Shown: positions 50,385 through 60,709 of the stretch, one piece after another
Layout: each line of letters starts with the position of its first letter
How positions within the stretch are numbered: the first letter of the stretch is position 1
Source: CBDCYN01 sp965224205
GTDB taxonomy: Bacteria > Planctomycetota > Phycisphaerae > Phycisphaerales > Phycisphaeraceae
DNA length: 64,000 nt
Reading direction: 5' to 3'
NCBI GenBank assembly: GCA_965224205.1
Contig: CBDCYN010000029.1
Location: forward strand, 62,001 to 126,000
The notes under the pieces: model-generated
Database searches by the model: none
What the model was told of the DNA's origin: nothing
What the model saw: the letters and a program-made list of their open reading frames with translations, nothing else
Translations under genes and position numbers: made by a program

Positions 50385-52037
50385 GTGGCCATGTTTGATT
50401 GGCTGTCAATGCGTGTGGCTGTGGCGGGGTGTGCTGTCGTGACCGTCGGACTGGGAGGGTGCGGTGATCAGCCTCAGCCCAAGGGGGCGTCTCCACGGCC
50501 GGTCGCGGTGGCGGAGTTGGCTAAGACAGACCCCTCGCAGGCCCTTCGGATGACCGGCGTGGTCGAGGCTTGGGCCGATGCGGATATCGCGTTCGAGGTC
50601 TCTGGGCGCATCGACTACATCGCCGAGCAGGGCACCTCTTTAGAGGGGCGTTGGGTCGAAGACGGGAAGGTGGTGATTGAGGGCGACGTGCTGGCCGTGG
50701 TCGACCGGTCGCCGTACGAGGCGGCGTTGCAAGCCGCGCAAGCGGACGTCGATTACGCGAAAGTGACCCTCGAGAGCGTCGCGCCAGCGGAGATCGCCGA
50801 AGCTGAAGCCAACAAGGTCAAGCAGGACACCGAATACGACAAGATCAAGCAGCTTCATGAGAAGAAGTCCGCCACCGAGGTCGAGCTGATCGAAGCCAAA
50901 GCCGCCCGTGACGCGGCCCAAGCCCAGGTCGACCAGGCCAAGGCCCGGTTCGAAGCCGGCAAGGCCTCGCTAGCAAGATCCCAAGCGACGCTGATTCAGG
51001 CGCTACTCGATCTGGAACACACCCGTTTGCCCGCGCCTTTTACCGGGGAGATCGCGGAAGTCCACGTCCAGGCTGGGGGTTTCGTTTCTGCGGGGCACGC
51101 GGTCGCCAGGCTCGTGACCATGGACCCCGTGAAGGTGGTTGTGACGGTTTCAGCCGACACCCACCGGTCGATCCGCCTCAACGACCCGGTGCGTGTTTAT
51201 GTCCCCGGCCACGACGAACCGCTGGTCGGAAGCGTCTACCAAAAATCCACCGTCGCCGACCCCGCGACGCGGACCTTCCCGGTGACGATCATTACCCGTA
51301 ATCAGAAAACCCTCGATCACCCGACTACCGACCCGGATGTCTTGGCGCTTCCTCGTATACAAGACGTGATCCCCGCAACCCGTCCAGACCTCAATAAACC
51401 CGGGTCGTTGTGGGTTGAGGAACGACTGTCTCTGAAGAACGATGAGCAGGGTTACTTCATCTGGGCGCTTGAAGGGGTGTCCGTGCGGGACGGTATCGAT
51501 CTATCCAATCCGGTGTTTACCCTGCGGAGGGTTCCGATCGAACTGGATCAGCGTCGGGTCAATTATCAGGGGCTGTATGTCATGCGGCAGCTCAAGGACG
51601 CCGGGGGGCTCAAGCTCTTTGACGCGATCGCGATGGGCGTGCCCGACGGGATCCGAGACGGGGACCGGGTGACCCTGTTACGAGAATCGTGGCTGATCCA
51701 GCCGGGCCAGCTCGTGGCGGTCCAGTTCAAAAATCACGCGACCCCGCAAGGGTACTACGTCCCCACGCAGGCGATTATGCCTACCGCTTCAGACTCGGGG
51801 TACATCTATGTCGTGACCGGCTCCGAAGGCCAAACCGAAGCGAGGAAAATCGATGTCGCTCTGGGCCGTAGCGTCGGGCAGCTTCAACAGATTGAAAGCG
51901 AGAAGCTCGACGGTTTAGCGGGCCACACCGCGGTTGTGGTAGAAGGGATTAACTATTTGGAGCCGGGCGAGCCGGTCAGGATCGTTCGAACCCAACCCCC
52001 CCGGGACCTCGGTCCCCCCGGGACCCCGCAGCCATGA
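50385..52037 (+). CDS. RND efflux periplasmic adaptor (HlyD/AcrA family)
   Basis: 550 residues. The signal and lipobox TVGLGGC-G predict a lipoprotein on the inner membrane. Order: beta-barrel/lipoyl half (EVSGRIDYI), a coiled-coil hairpin at about 115-210 (YEAALQAAQADVDYAK through ARFEAGKASLARSQATL), the second lipoyl half (LPAPFTGEIAEVHVQAGGFVSAG), then barrel and membrane-proximal domains. It is longer than usual adaptors (about 400) because of a roughly 130-residue insertion from about 310. Start GTG 50385, with GGG 4-5 nt before; ATG 50391 is an alternative. The stop overlaps the pump gene by 4 nt (ATGA), so the two are coupled. No TolC-like gene follows. Confidence 0.93.
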   Translation: MAMFDWLSMRVAVAGCAVVTVGLGGCGDQPQPKGASPRPVAVAELAKTDPSQALRMTGVVEAWADADIAFEVSGRIDYIAEQGTSLEGRWVEDGKVVIEGDVLAVVDRSPYEAALQAAQADVDYAKVTLESVAPAEIAEAEANKVKQDTEYDKIKQLHEKKSATEVELIEAKAARDAAQAQVDQAKARFEAGKASLARSQATLIQALLDLEHTRLPAPFTGEIAEVHVQAGGFVSAGHAVARLVTMDPVKVVVTVSADTHRSIRLNDPVRVYVPGHDEPLVGSVYQKSTVADPATRTFPVTIITRNQKTLDHPTTDPDVLALPRIQDVIPATRPDLNKPGSLWVEERLSLKNDEQGYFIWALEGVSVRDGIDLSNPVFTLRRVPIELDQRRVNYQGLYVMRQLKDAGGLKLFDAIAMGVPDGIRDGDRVTLLRESWLIQPGQLVAVQFKNHATPQGYYVPTQAIMPTASDSGYIYVVTGSEGQTEARKIDVALGRSVGQLQQIESEKLDGLAGHTAVVVEGINYLEPGEPVRIVRTQPPRDLGPPGTPQP

Positions 52038-55000
52038 GCCTGCCGCGCTTCTCGCTTCAGTACAAGACGATCGTGATCTGCACGGTGCTGGTGGCCACCG
52101 GGTACGGGCTCTTCCGGTTCCTGACGATGCCGCGCCGCGCCGACCCTTCGTTCACGATCCGCACGTGTCAGATCATCACCCGCTGGCCCGGGGCCGCGAC
52201 CGAGCGTGTCGAGCAATTGGTCACGTACCCGCTCGAGGAGGAGATCTCGACCCTCGAAGAGGTGGACTACGTCAACTCGGTGACGACGACCGGCCAGTCC
52301 GTGATCTACGTCAATCTCGAGGGGACCCTAGCGGTTAACAAGGTGCCCCAGGTGTGGGACCGGGTCCGCGCCAAGGTCGACATCGTTAAACCCAAGCTGC
52401 CCGAAGGCGTTGAGGACCCGGTGGTGGAGGACGATTTCGGGGACACCGCGGTCATGCTCATCGCCCTGTACGAAAAAGCGGTGATCGATCGCGGCGACCC
52501 GGTAGCCGAGCGTGCTGAGGCATCGACGCTGGTCACGCAGCCGCCTTCCTATACCCCCCGGCAACTCGAGGTCATCGCGGATCGGGTGCGGGACCGGATC
52601 GCGCTGCTGCCGGCGGTCGCCCGGGCCGATACCCACGGCGTGCGCAAAGAGGTGATCTACCTGGAAACCTCCCGCAGCCACTGGGCCAACATCGACCTGA
52701 CGATTTCCCAGCTCGAAGACCTGCTCCAGGCGAGGAACATCTACGCTTCGGGCGGCAGCATCGACACCGAGCGGTCCCGGTTCGGGATCCAGCCGTCGGG
52801 CGAGTTCGATGCGGTGGCGCAGATCGAATCCCTCGTGATCGGGCGGCAAGACTCGGGGGCCGCGATCCATCTTAAGGACCTGGGGATCAAAGTCCGCCGC
52901 AGCTATGAGGACCCGCCGGGCGTCTTGGCCCGGTACGGCCAGGTGGGCGGGGTGGCGCCGTGCGTGGTCGTCTCGTTCACCATGAAAGACGGGGCGAAGG
53001 TCACCGACCTGGGCCGGGAGGTGCGGGGGTTGATCCGCGACCTCAAGGACGCGGAGAAGCTGATCCCCCCGGATATCGCTGCGGAGGTGGTTTTCGACGA
53101 GTCCGTATTCGTCGAGGCCAAGATCTCGGACTTCACCGGCAACGTCGTGCAGGCGGTCGTGATCGTATTGGGTGTCGCGCTGCTGTTGGCGGGGTTGAGG
53201 CCGGCGATGATCATGGCCGCGGCGATCCCGTTCGTGATGTTGATCTCGATCGGGCTGGCCGCTTCGATCGGGATCGAGCTCGAGCAGATGTCGATCGCGA
53301 GCCTGATCATCGCGTTGGGCATGCTCGTGGACAACGCGGTGGTCGTCTGCGACAACGTCCAACGCCTCCAGCGGGAAGGGGCAAGCCGCAAGGAATCCGT
53401 GGTCCGAGGCGTCGAGGAGATCATGTACCCGATCCTCATGGGTACGCTCACCACGGTGTTCGCGTTTGCCCCGCTGGCGGTTTTCGTGACCGCCGAGGCC
53501 AAGGAGTACATTTTTTCGATCCCCGCGGTGGTGTCGATCACCCTGCTGACGAGCTGGGTCTTGGCGCTGACGGTGACCTCACTGATGGCGTACGCGTTTA
53601 TCCGCCCCCGGGCCGACGGGCGCCCGGTGCGGACCCCAGCGGTATGGATCAGTGATCAGATCAGTGCCCTGCGGCGGCGGGATGCTGCCGTGAAAGCGGG
53701 GCCCACGCCCGCGGATCGGTACGAGGTGTTCCTCCGCACGTGCCTGCACGCTAAACCTTTGGTACTCGGGGTGGCGGTCGCGTTGCTGGTCGGGGCGGTG
53801 ATGCTGCCTGTCGGTTCCGAGTTTTTCCCCGACGATAACCGCGACTACCTCTACATCGACGTTTGGCTGCCCGAGGGTTCATCGCTCGAAGCGACCGATC
53901 GGGTCGCACGTCGGGTCGAGCAGATCTTGCGTGATCTATCCCCCGCCGAGGAGGGGATGACCAGTCAGCGGCTGGCCCGGTTCTATTCGTCGGTGGGGCG
54001 GTCGGGGCCGCGGTTCGCATTGGGGGTCAATCCTCAGCCGGCGGTGTCTAACTTTGCTCAGATCATCGTCCAGACGATGGACCCCCTCGTGACAGACGAG
54101 TACGTGGCGCAGATCCTTGCCGCCACGACAGAGTCGATCCCGGGGGCGCGGGTTATCCCCCGTAAGCTCGCCCTGGGCCCGCCGGTGGATTCTCCGATCG
54201 GGATCCGGATCTACGGGTCGGGGTTCGCCACGCCCGGCTTTGCCGACGAGGCCGAGCTCCGGCACCAGGCGAAGCTTCTCAAGGACGCGTTTAATTCCCT
54301 TGACGGGGTGTGGGACGTCCACGACGTGTGGGGCGACCCGGGGTATCAGCTAGACGTACTCATCGACGAGGACCGCGCCAAGCTCGCGGGGGTCACGAAC
54401 GCGTCGGTCGCCAAGACTTTCAACGCCTACTACGCCGGCCATCGCCTGACGACTTACCGTGAAGACGACCACCGGGTGCCGGTCTACCTGCGTCTGCCCC
54501 CGGACGAAAGAACGACGATCGCCGATCCCCGCACCATCTTCGTCGAGGCAGCGGGGGGGAAGGTGCCGCTCGACGCCTTCGCCCGGGTTGAGTCTCGCCG
54601 CACGACGACCAAGATCGAACGGCGTGAAAAGAAACGGATGATCGAGGTGCGGGCCAAGGTCGCCCCGGGGGTGTTGGCCAACGAAAAACTCGCCGAGGCG
54701 ATGCCAAGAATCAGCCAGCTCGAAGACGCGTTGCCGCCCGGGTATTGGTACGAAACCGGGGGGACCCTCGAAAGCAGCGCCGACGCCTCGGCGGAGATGG
54801 GCCTGTCGTTCACCGTCGCGGTCGTGCTGATCGTCTTGTGCCTGATCGTGCAGTACAACAGTTTTCTCAAGCCGGTCATCATCCTCATGACCGTGCCGAT
54901 GGGCGCCGTCGGGGCGTTGTTTGGGTTGTGGATCACCGGCAACGCGCTGGGGTTCATGCCGATGCTGGGGCTGGTCTCACTGGCGGGGATTGTCGTCAAC

Positions 55001-55360
55001 GCCGGGATCCTCTACATCGAGTTTGCCGAGGTACGGATCAAGGAGAAGCTATCGGCTAAAGAGGATCTGGCCGGGCCCGGTGACAAGAGCTGCTGCGGGC
55101 TGACGCGAGAGGCGTTCCACCGGTGCCTCGCTGAGGCCGGGCGGCTGCGGCTGATGCCGATCTTCTTGACCGTGAGCACGACGGTCGGGGGCCTGATCCC
55201 GTTAGCACTTTTTGGCGGGCCGCTGTGGGAGGGGATGGCATACCTGCTGATCTTCGGGTTGATCGTGGCCACGATGTTGACCTTGCTGGTCTTGCCGGCG
55301 ATCTACGCGGTGTTCGTGGAGTACTTTGGTGTGAACACGGTGACCATCGACGAGTCTTGA
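52034..55360 (+). CDS. RND multidrug/solute efflux pump (AcrB/HAE family)
   Basis: 1108 residues, the normal size, with helix 1 at about 8-28 and two groups of membrane helices (about 365-500 and 920-1090) around two large periplasmic loops. Recognisable parts are RADPSFTIRTCQIITRWPGA, the TM4 segment ASLIIALGMLVDNAVVVCDNV with the proton-relay Asp, RGVEEIMYPILMGTLTTVFAFAPL, and the C-terminal PMGAVGALFGLWITGNALGFMPMLGLVSLAGIVVNAGILYIEF. It exports unknown small molecules with proton influx in complex with the adaptor just upstream. Confidence 0.96.
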   Translation: MSLPRFSLQYKTIVICTVLVATGYGLFRFLTMPRRADPSFTIRTCQIITRWPGAATERVEQLVTYPLEEEISTLEEVDYVNSVTTTGQSVIYVNLEGTLAVNKVPQVWDRVRAKVDIVKPKLPEGVEDPVVEDDFGDTAVMLIALYEKAVIDRGDPVAERAEASTLVTQPPSYTPRQLEVIADRVRDRIALLPAVARADTHGVRKEVIYLETSRSHWANIDLTISQLEDLLQARNIYASGGSIDTERSRFGIQPSGEFDAVAQIESLVIGRQDSGAAIHLKDLGIKVRRSYEDPPGVLARYGQVGGVAPCVVVSFTMKDGAKVTDLGREVRGLIRDLKDAEKLIPPDIAAEVVFDESVFVEAKISDFTGNVVQAVVIVLGVALLLAGLRPAMIMAAAIPFVMLISIGLAASIGIELEQMSIASLIIALGMLVDNAVVVCDNVQRLQREGASRKESVVRGVEEIMYPILMGTLTTVFAFAPLAVFVTAEAKEYIFSIPAVVSITLLTSWVLALTVTSLMAYAFIRPRADGRPVRTPAVWISDQISALRRRDAAVKAGPTPADRYEVFLRTCLHAKPLVLGVAVALLVGAVMLPVGSEFFPDDNRDYLYIDVWLPEGSSLEATDRVARRVEQILRDLSPAEEGMTSQRLARFYSSVGRSGPRFALGVNPQPAVSNFAQIIVQTMDPLVTDEYVAQILAATTESIPGARVIPRKLALGPPVDSPIGIRIYGSGFATPGFADEAELRHQAKLLKDAFNSLDGVWDVHDVWGDPGYQLDVLIDEDRAKLAGVTNASVAKTFNAYYAGHRLTTYREDDHRVPVYLRLPPDERTTIADPRTIFVEAAGGKVPLDAFARVESRRTTTKIERREKKRMIEVRAKVAPGVLANEKLAEAMPRISQLEDALPPGYWYETGGTLESSADASAEMGLSFTVAVVLIVLCLIVQYNSFLKPVIILMTVPMGAVGALFGLWITGNALGFMPMLGLVSLAGIVVNAGILYIEFAEVRIKEKLSAKEDLAGPGDKSCCGLTREAFHRCLAEAGRLRLMPIFLTVSTTVGGLIPLALFGGPLWEGMAYLLIFGLIVATMLTLLVLPAIYAVFVEYFGVNTVTIDES

Positions 55361-55394
55361 TCGGTATGGATGATGTGTGAAGTCTTGTATGCGA

Positions 55395-56153
55395 TCAGGG
55401 GGATTTTTCACCTCGCTGGGCATAACCGGCCAGCCCCAACAGGGCATCGAGTCGTACCGGTTCGAGCCTTCGATCCCGCAGGCCTAGGATCAGCGGCTCG
55501 ACCGCAGCGACCGTCGCGGCGGGGTCGCGTTGGCTGTTGGGCTCGACCCCGTCGTGAAGGGCTAGCACATCCCCCGCGGTGGTGGTGGGGACAAGCCGGT
55601 CGAGGATGCGTTGCGGGTGCGTATCTACTCCGTCCATCGCCCTGCCCGACCAGGTCACTACCGAATGGCCCAGCCGGGCGGCCGACCGGTGGATCGACCA
55701 GGTCTTTACCCCCATCGGGGGCCGGAACAGTCGAGGTCGAAGGCCGGTGATGTGCTCGATCACCTCGTCGGTTTGCTGGATCTGTTGCCGCCAATACCTC
55801 CCCCCGTGCATTGTGCCCAGATGCGCGTGATCGAAGCTGTGGTTGCATACGAGGTGGTGCTCCTCGTGCATCCGCGCTACAAGCTGTGGGTGGCGTTGGG
55901 CGTTGGTCCCGATAACAAAGAACGCGGCCCGGACGCCCAGTTCACCGAGTTTATCGAGGATCGCACAGGTCGAGCCGGGGGTAGGACCGTCGTCGAATGT
56001 CAAGGCGTAGTGATTCTGAGAATTGTCGCCGCGGTAGTAGACCCTGCCCCACAACCGGCTCGTCGGTGAGATCGAGCCCCACGCTACCGCCGCGACCGTG
56101 GTGGCCGCCGCGGCGCCCGCAAGCCCGAAAGCCGCTGCGAGAGTCGTGTCCAT
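55395..56153 (-). CDS. Polysaccharide deacetylase (NodB domain)
   Basis: 252 residues from ATG 56153 (MDTTLAAAFGLAGAAAA), which begins a hydrophobic signal/anchor; the frame runs 32 codons further up without one. NodB motifs: LTFDDGPT (motif 1, metal Asp and base), NHSFDHAHL (motif 2, metal His), RPPMG (motif 3, usual RPPYG), and LALHDG (motif 5). It would remove acetyl groups from N-acetylated glycan (chitin, peptidoglycan or exopolysaccharide) in the periplasm. It follows the phosphatase-like gene after 40 bp and forms an operon with it and the MMPL gene. Confidence 0.93.
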   Translation of the reverse strand: MDTTLAAAFGLAGAAAATTVAAVAWGSISPTSRLWGRVYYRGDNSQNHYALTFDDGPTPGSTCAILDKLGELGVRAAFFVIGTNAQRHPQLVARMHEEHHLVCNHSFDHAHLGTMHGGRYWRQQIQQTDEVIEHITGLRPRLFRPPMGVKTWSIHRSAARLGHSVVTWSGRAMDGVDTHPQRILDRLVPTTTAGDVLALHDGVEPNSQRDPAATVAAVEPLILGLRDRRLEPVRLDALLGLAGYAQRGEKSP

Positions 56154-56193
56154 GAACCCCCTAAGATAGCATCTGAGGCTACGAGTAGAGGGC

Positions 56194-57693
56194 TCAACGC
56201 TGCACACGCGGTACGAACCCGGGCTCAACCGTGTCCAGCACGTCCTCATGCGGGACCGGTTCTTTAAGCCTGCCTGTCATGGTCATGACGAAAGTGGCGC
56301 TGTTGACCTGATTGAGTCCGCCGTGTGTCGAGGCCATCTGGATGAAGTTCTCGTAGCTGGCGATCCCGGCGCAGTACCCGTCTTTGATCGATAGCAGCAC
56401 GGTCGCTGGGTTGACCACGTTGCCGTGTAACGCGTCCCACACCCGCCGCGGGGCGTTGGGCCAACCATGGTCGAGGGTGCGGTGAAACCAGACCTCGTCG
56501 GTCGCGAACCCCTGTTCGTCCATCACCCCTTCGGACGTTAGCTTGTCGATCAGCGGGCTGTAACTTAATACGTCGCGGTCGGCGGGGATATACCGCAACT
56601 GCCCATCGCGACACTCGATCGCAGCGGTGCCGTGGGCATCGCGGATCACCGCCCGGTCGCCGTCCATGTACATGGCCAGCTCGATTGGCTCGTGTTGGCA
56701 TAACGCCTCGGCCACCTTGGCTGGCTGCTTGGTGTGGACCCCGGCGTACGTGACGAGACCGTCGATCTCGACCACGACATCCTGAGGGTCTTCGAGCCGG
56801 TCGCACGGGTTGAAGCCGGCATTTTCGAGCATCGTGTCTAGTGAGATATTCGTCGACGGGCGGTAGTTGTGGCCGTGATCGGACATCAATGTGATCTTGA
56901 TCGCACCGCGCCTTTCATAGAGCACCTGAAGGCACAGTTGTTGGGTCCCGTCGAGCACCCGCTGAGCCCCGGCTTGGCCGTACTTGCACACCATGCTCGC
57001 GGCGCTGGCGAAGTACGCGATCGTCACCCGATCCGAGGACTGTTCCAACGCCAAACGGGCCTGTTCGAGCTCCGCGGCAAACCAGGCGTCAGGGTCGAGG
57101 AACGTCAGCCCGTGCGTGAGGTAATCCGCGTGGTAGTGCACCCGCCGTTCCCACGGCTGCTCCCACCCATGGACGCGGTCCCAGAAGTTATCCGGCCAAC
57201 CGGGAATCCGGGGATCGTAGTGCTGATCGATCGCACCCGGCAGTGGGGGGGCTCGCAGGGCACGGCTGTAGCAGACCTCGGTGAGTGTCGGGAACGGCGC
57301 GATCAGCTTCACGGGTGGCCCGAACCATCGGAAGTCCCCCGCCGCGTACCGAGCCGCTACCGTCTGATAGGGGATCGAGTCCAGCAGCAGGATGAGGTGG
57401 GGGACCCGGTCGTTGGTGTAGTCCGCCAAGCGGTAGGCGCGGTCGAACCGGCCGTCTTCATCGTCGTCGTAGAGCAGGCTCTCAGCTTGACCCGATCCGC
57501 CGAAAGTAACCCCGAAGTCGGGAACGCCGTTTCGGTCGACGTCGTACCGATGAAGTTTTTGCGAAACCCCGACCGGCTGGGCCGGGAACGACAAACGTGC
57601 CGAAGGCGGCCCGCACCCGACCAAAACCATCACGGCACAGGACAGGGCCCACCATCGCTGCTTAAGCCGCCTTGAACCTAACGATTGCATCAT
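56194..57693 (-). CDS. Alkaline-phosphatase-fold lipoprotein
   Basis: 499 residues from ATG 57693, which overlaps the TGA of the MMPL gene (TGATG). Signal with lipobox VMVLVGC-G. After it come two acidic loops, DVDRNGVPD and DDDEDGRFD, that look like calcium-binding loops. The alkaline-phosphatase superfamily is indicated by HLILLLDSIPY (metal Asp and nucleophile region) and ITLMSDHGHNY (metal Asp/His). Such enzymes include phosphodiesterases and phosphoglycerol transferases. Substrate unknown. It is made together with an MMPL transporter and a polysaccharide deacetylase, suggesting a role in an envelope glycan or lipid. Confidence 0.85.
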   Translation of the reverse strand: MMQSLGSRRLKQRWWALSCAVMVLVGCGPPSARLSFPAQPVGVSQKLHRYDVDRNGVPDFGVTFGGSGQAESLLYDDDEDGRFDRAYRLADYTNDRVPHLILLLDSIPYQTVAARYAAGDFRWFGPPVKLIAPFPTLTEVCYSRALRAPPLPGAIDQHYDPRIPGWPDNFWDRVHGWEQPWERRVHYHADYLTHGLTFLDPDAWFAAELEQARLALEQSSDRVTIAYFASAASMVCKYGQAGAQRVLDGTQQLCLQVLYERRGAIKITLMSDHGHNYRPSTNISLDTMLENAGFNPCDRLEDPQDVVVEIDGLVTYAGVHTKQPAKVAEALCQHEPIELAMYMDGDRAVIRDAHGTAAIECRDGQLRYIPADRDVLSYSPLIDKLTSEGVMDEQGFATDEVWFHRTLDHGWPNAPRRVWDALHGNVVNPATVLLSIKDGYCAGIASYENFIQMASTHGGLNQVNSATFVMTMTGRLKEPVPHEDVLDTVEPGFVPRVQR

Positions 57694-60263
57694 CACGCCC
57701 TCGACCGTTGCAAGCATACCAACCCTGGGATCAACAAGAAGAAGGTCCCCGCCACGCACGACACCACCCCGACCCCGACGGTCCAACCCAACGAACCGAT
57801 CGCCGGCACCGACGCGGTAACCAGCGACCCGAAGCCCAAGACCGTGGACGCCGAGCAAAGCAGGATCGCGTGCCCGCTGGCCCGGAGATGGCTGATGAGT
57901 TCCTGAGGATCACTTCGACGGTGCGCCGCATTAACAATGAAAATCCCATAATCCAAGTCGATCCCGATCAGCAGCGGGATCGCGACCAGGTTGACCGGGT
58001 TAAGCCCCCGTCCGCTAAGCCTCATAAACGCTGCCAGGCACGCGAGGCTAAAGACCGCCGGCACTACGGCCAGTACCGCGGCCCTGATCGATCGGAAATG
58101 CACCAGCAGGTATGCCGTGACCGCTACCATCGCGACGCCCACGAGCCGCGGCAGGTCACGGCGCAGCGCCGTTTCGGTATTGTCACTGACGATCGCCATC
58201 CCCGTAAGCGTGGCCCCGGGGCAGTCGGCCAGCACGGCTCTTAAGCGGGTGATCCGGTCTTGACGGGCGGATCGATCGTTCATGGGGTGTGACAAAAAGA
58301 TCAGCACGATCGATTCATGAGGCCCGTCGTGATCGAACGCTCCGCGGGGGAGGATCGATTTGGCCAATTGAGGATACGCTAGCAGGTCCTCGATCCCCGG
58401 TGCCCGAGGGGCAGTCAATACCCGCTTTAGAAAGTCAGCGTACTGCGAGAACGCTTCAGGGTTGAACCGGCTGTGTTCGAGGGCGGTGTAAAAATCACCG
58501 ACCACCTGTTTGGCTAAGCCCGGACCGACCTGTTCAAGACGGTCGGGAACACTCATCGGATCAGGCAACAAGGAGGCTAACCCATAACTCGATAAAACCC
58601 CCGCTTCCTTGGCTTGGGGCCTGGCAAGCCGCTGTTGAACCTGGTGCGCCAAGCGGATAAGCCGCTGGGGGTTTTCTGCTTGGAGATGGACCAACACGGA
58701 GTCTGATCCACTGTTCATGCGGCCGGCGATATGGGCCTGAGCCTCGAGGGGAGGGTTGGGACGGGGGTGCATCACGGTCAGGTCCGGCTCGAATGCAAAA
58801 GGCGATCCCCCGCTAAATCCTATCACGGCGGCGGCGACCATGAACGGCAACGAGACAAGCATAAATGATCTGGGGTAGCGGCATACGGCTTCGACCACCC
58901 CTCCGGTATAGACGCGGGTGTCAGGCCGGTCGGTGGGTTCGGGGCATCGCCTTTCGATAAGGATAAGCGCCGCCGGCAGGAAGACCACCGTCGCGGCAAA
59001 CGCCCCACCAAGGGCCCAACGCCCCGACGAGCGCGAAGTCTTGGATCGCCGGCAGTGAGGAACAAGACAGCGCCACGAACCCGATCACCGACGTCGCCCA
59101 CGCCGCCAACAGCGCCGGGCCGATTGACCGGACCGTTTGGTCGGCTGCTTCGATCGGGGATCTGCCGTGTCTGCGCAGGTGCCTATAGTGGGACAGGTAG
59201 TGGATCGAGTAGTCGATCCCCATCCCCGCCAAGGACCCCGCCGATCACCGCTGTCAGCGGGGTGATCCGATGGCGAAGCATTGCGTAGATCCCAAACCCG
59301 TACAGCACACCGATCGCCACCGGTGCGAACGCGAGAAAGAGTTGACGGACCGGTTGGCGATACGTGACGCAGAACAGCGACGCCAGGAGCAACAACGAGG
59401 TGATCACGGTACGGATTGAATCACCCCGCATCGACCTGTGGCTGTGAGCGGCGATGGCGTAGGCACCGGAGATTTCGATCAGCAGATCGTCGTCATTGAC
59501 CCGTTTCGCCGCCCGGGTCAACGTGAGTGTGATCTGACGTGAAAATTCGAGGTCGCTGGGCGGCCTTGCCCCGGTGACCCCGGATCAAGAGGCTACGCCC
59601 GTCGGGCGAGAGGTACGCATCGCGACCTGACCCCCGGCGCGGGCCCCAACCCAGCGGGGGTGAGCAGGCTCGGCTCTAAGAATTCGCGCAGGCGTAGCGG
59701 GTCGTGGATCAGCTGCTTGGCGATGACCGCGCTGGCGGGCCCCGGCGCCGCGAGCATCGCCTCATTCTGGTGGATCTGCCGGACCATCGCCTGAGGGGTC
59801 AATCGCTGTCGAGCTGCTTCGAATGCCTCGTCGCAGAGGTAGTACAGGGCCGAAGGGACGACGACCTGTTCAAAAAATCTTTGGCTGTCTCGGCTAATGC
59901 GGTATTCCGTGTCAAGGACGAGGGACGATGCCGACGGATCACTGGAGACGGCCGCCTCGAAACGCCGGGCGAAGCGAAGCAGCTTCTCAAACCGCTGGGG
60001 GATCATCTGCCTGGTCCCTGGGCAACGTGACCATCACCAGCATCTCGTCGATCACCGGGAAATGGTGCAGCACCGATTGCAACGCCTCGGCTGCGGGGTC
60101 TTCGGACGGGAAAAAGCTTTCCAGAGACGTGTCGGGGCCAAGCCGCAGGACCATCCCCGCTGACAGCGTGATCAAGACGACGCTGATCGTGAGACAGGCT
60201 TTTGGCCAACGTGCCGGCCAGTTTGCGGTATCGGGTATCAAATCTTATCCGGTCTCTGGGCAA
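57693..60263 (-). pseudogene. MMPL/RND-type transporter broken by six +1 frameshifts
   Basis: Reading all frames in order gives one protein of about 855 residues of the MMPL (HpnN-like) family. Segments: RIRFDTRYRKLAGTLAK, then ACLTISVVLITLSAGMVL, a periplasmic loop, then TSLLLLASLFCVTYRQPV, GGSLAGMGIDYSIHYLSHYR and VVFLPAALILI, then an intact C-terminal half (open frame 58988-57693). Each join needs removal of one base from a homopolymer on the minus strand: A run 60200-60203, C run 59997-60001, G run 59631-59635, G run 59578-59581, G run 59236-59239, C run 59012-59014. All six are additions, with no other damage. It is either a recent pseudogene or a local sequence error. The start is uncertain, about TTG 60263. 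Confidence 0.85.
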
Positions 60264-60709
60264 GGATCCGGGGGCGGTGATTGAACCTCAGCGGCCCGTG
60301 GGATTCACGGTAGCCAGTGCCGTGTCACAAAAAATTTCGGGTCAGCCTCTCGGCGAGCTGTGACCGTGAGGCGACGGGTTCTTGAGCCACTCCCGGTGTT
60401 CGATCAAGAGCCCGCTTGCTGACACGCAGCGTGCCGAGCAGCTGCCCCAAAATTTTAAATGTGACAAAGCACTAGAACTATACCCAAACGTGAAGTCCAT
60501 GTATGGACAGCCATCGGACACAGATAGATGCTTCGTGACGGTGTTGGGGAGCACCACATGGCCCTCCCCATCGAGTGGTCGGACAAACCTCCGCGTGACC
60601 GTTCACGGTCTTCGTCGTGACGTGCGGTTCCGCTCCGCGCGCGTGATCGGGTGGTGTTCCGCTGGGCGAGGCGGTCGCTAGAGGCGTTGTCGTTACGCAA
60701 TAGCTCGGA
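60264..60709. other. Intergenic region with a MITE-like element
   Basis: 446 bp between the MMPL gene start and the next minus-strand gene. The MITE-like element occupies 60314-60474. The remainder (60475-60709) shows frames on both strands with no coding bias and nothing I can name. Confidence 0.45.
60314..60474. mobile_element. TAGTGC-family MITE-like element, second copy
   Basis: About 161 bp with ends CAGTGCCGTGTCACA (left) and TAGTGCTTTGTCACA (right, inward), continuing with an AAATTT-rich stretch on each side. Inside is ACCGTGAGGCGACGGGT (60362-60379), a variant of the shared core, and CCCGCTTGCTGAC (60407-60419) as in the 26110 element. Confidence 0.55.

Noticed and set aside
52328..53362. 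344-codon minus-strand frame opposite the RND pump
   Set aside because: Antisense shadow; the pump on the plus strand has clear family motifs throughout.
58921..59521. Two separate small genes upstream of the MMPL C-terminal half
   Set aside because: They join into one MMPL protein when one base is removed from each flanking homopolymer, so they are fragments, not genes.
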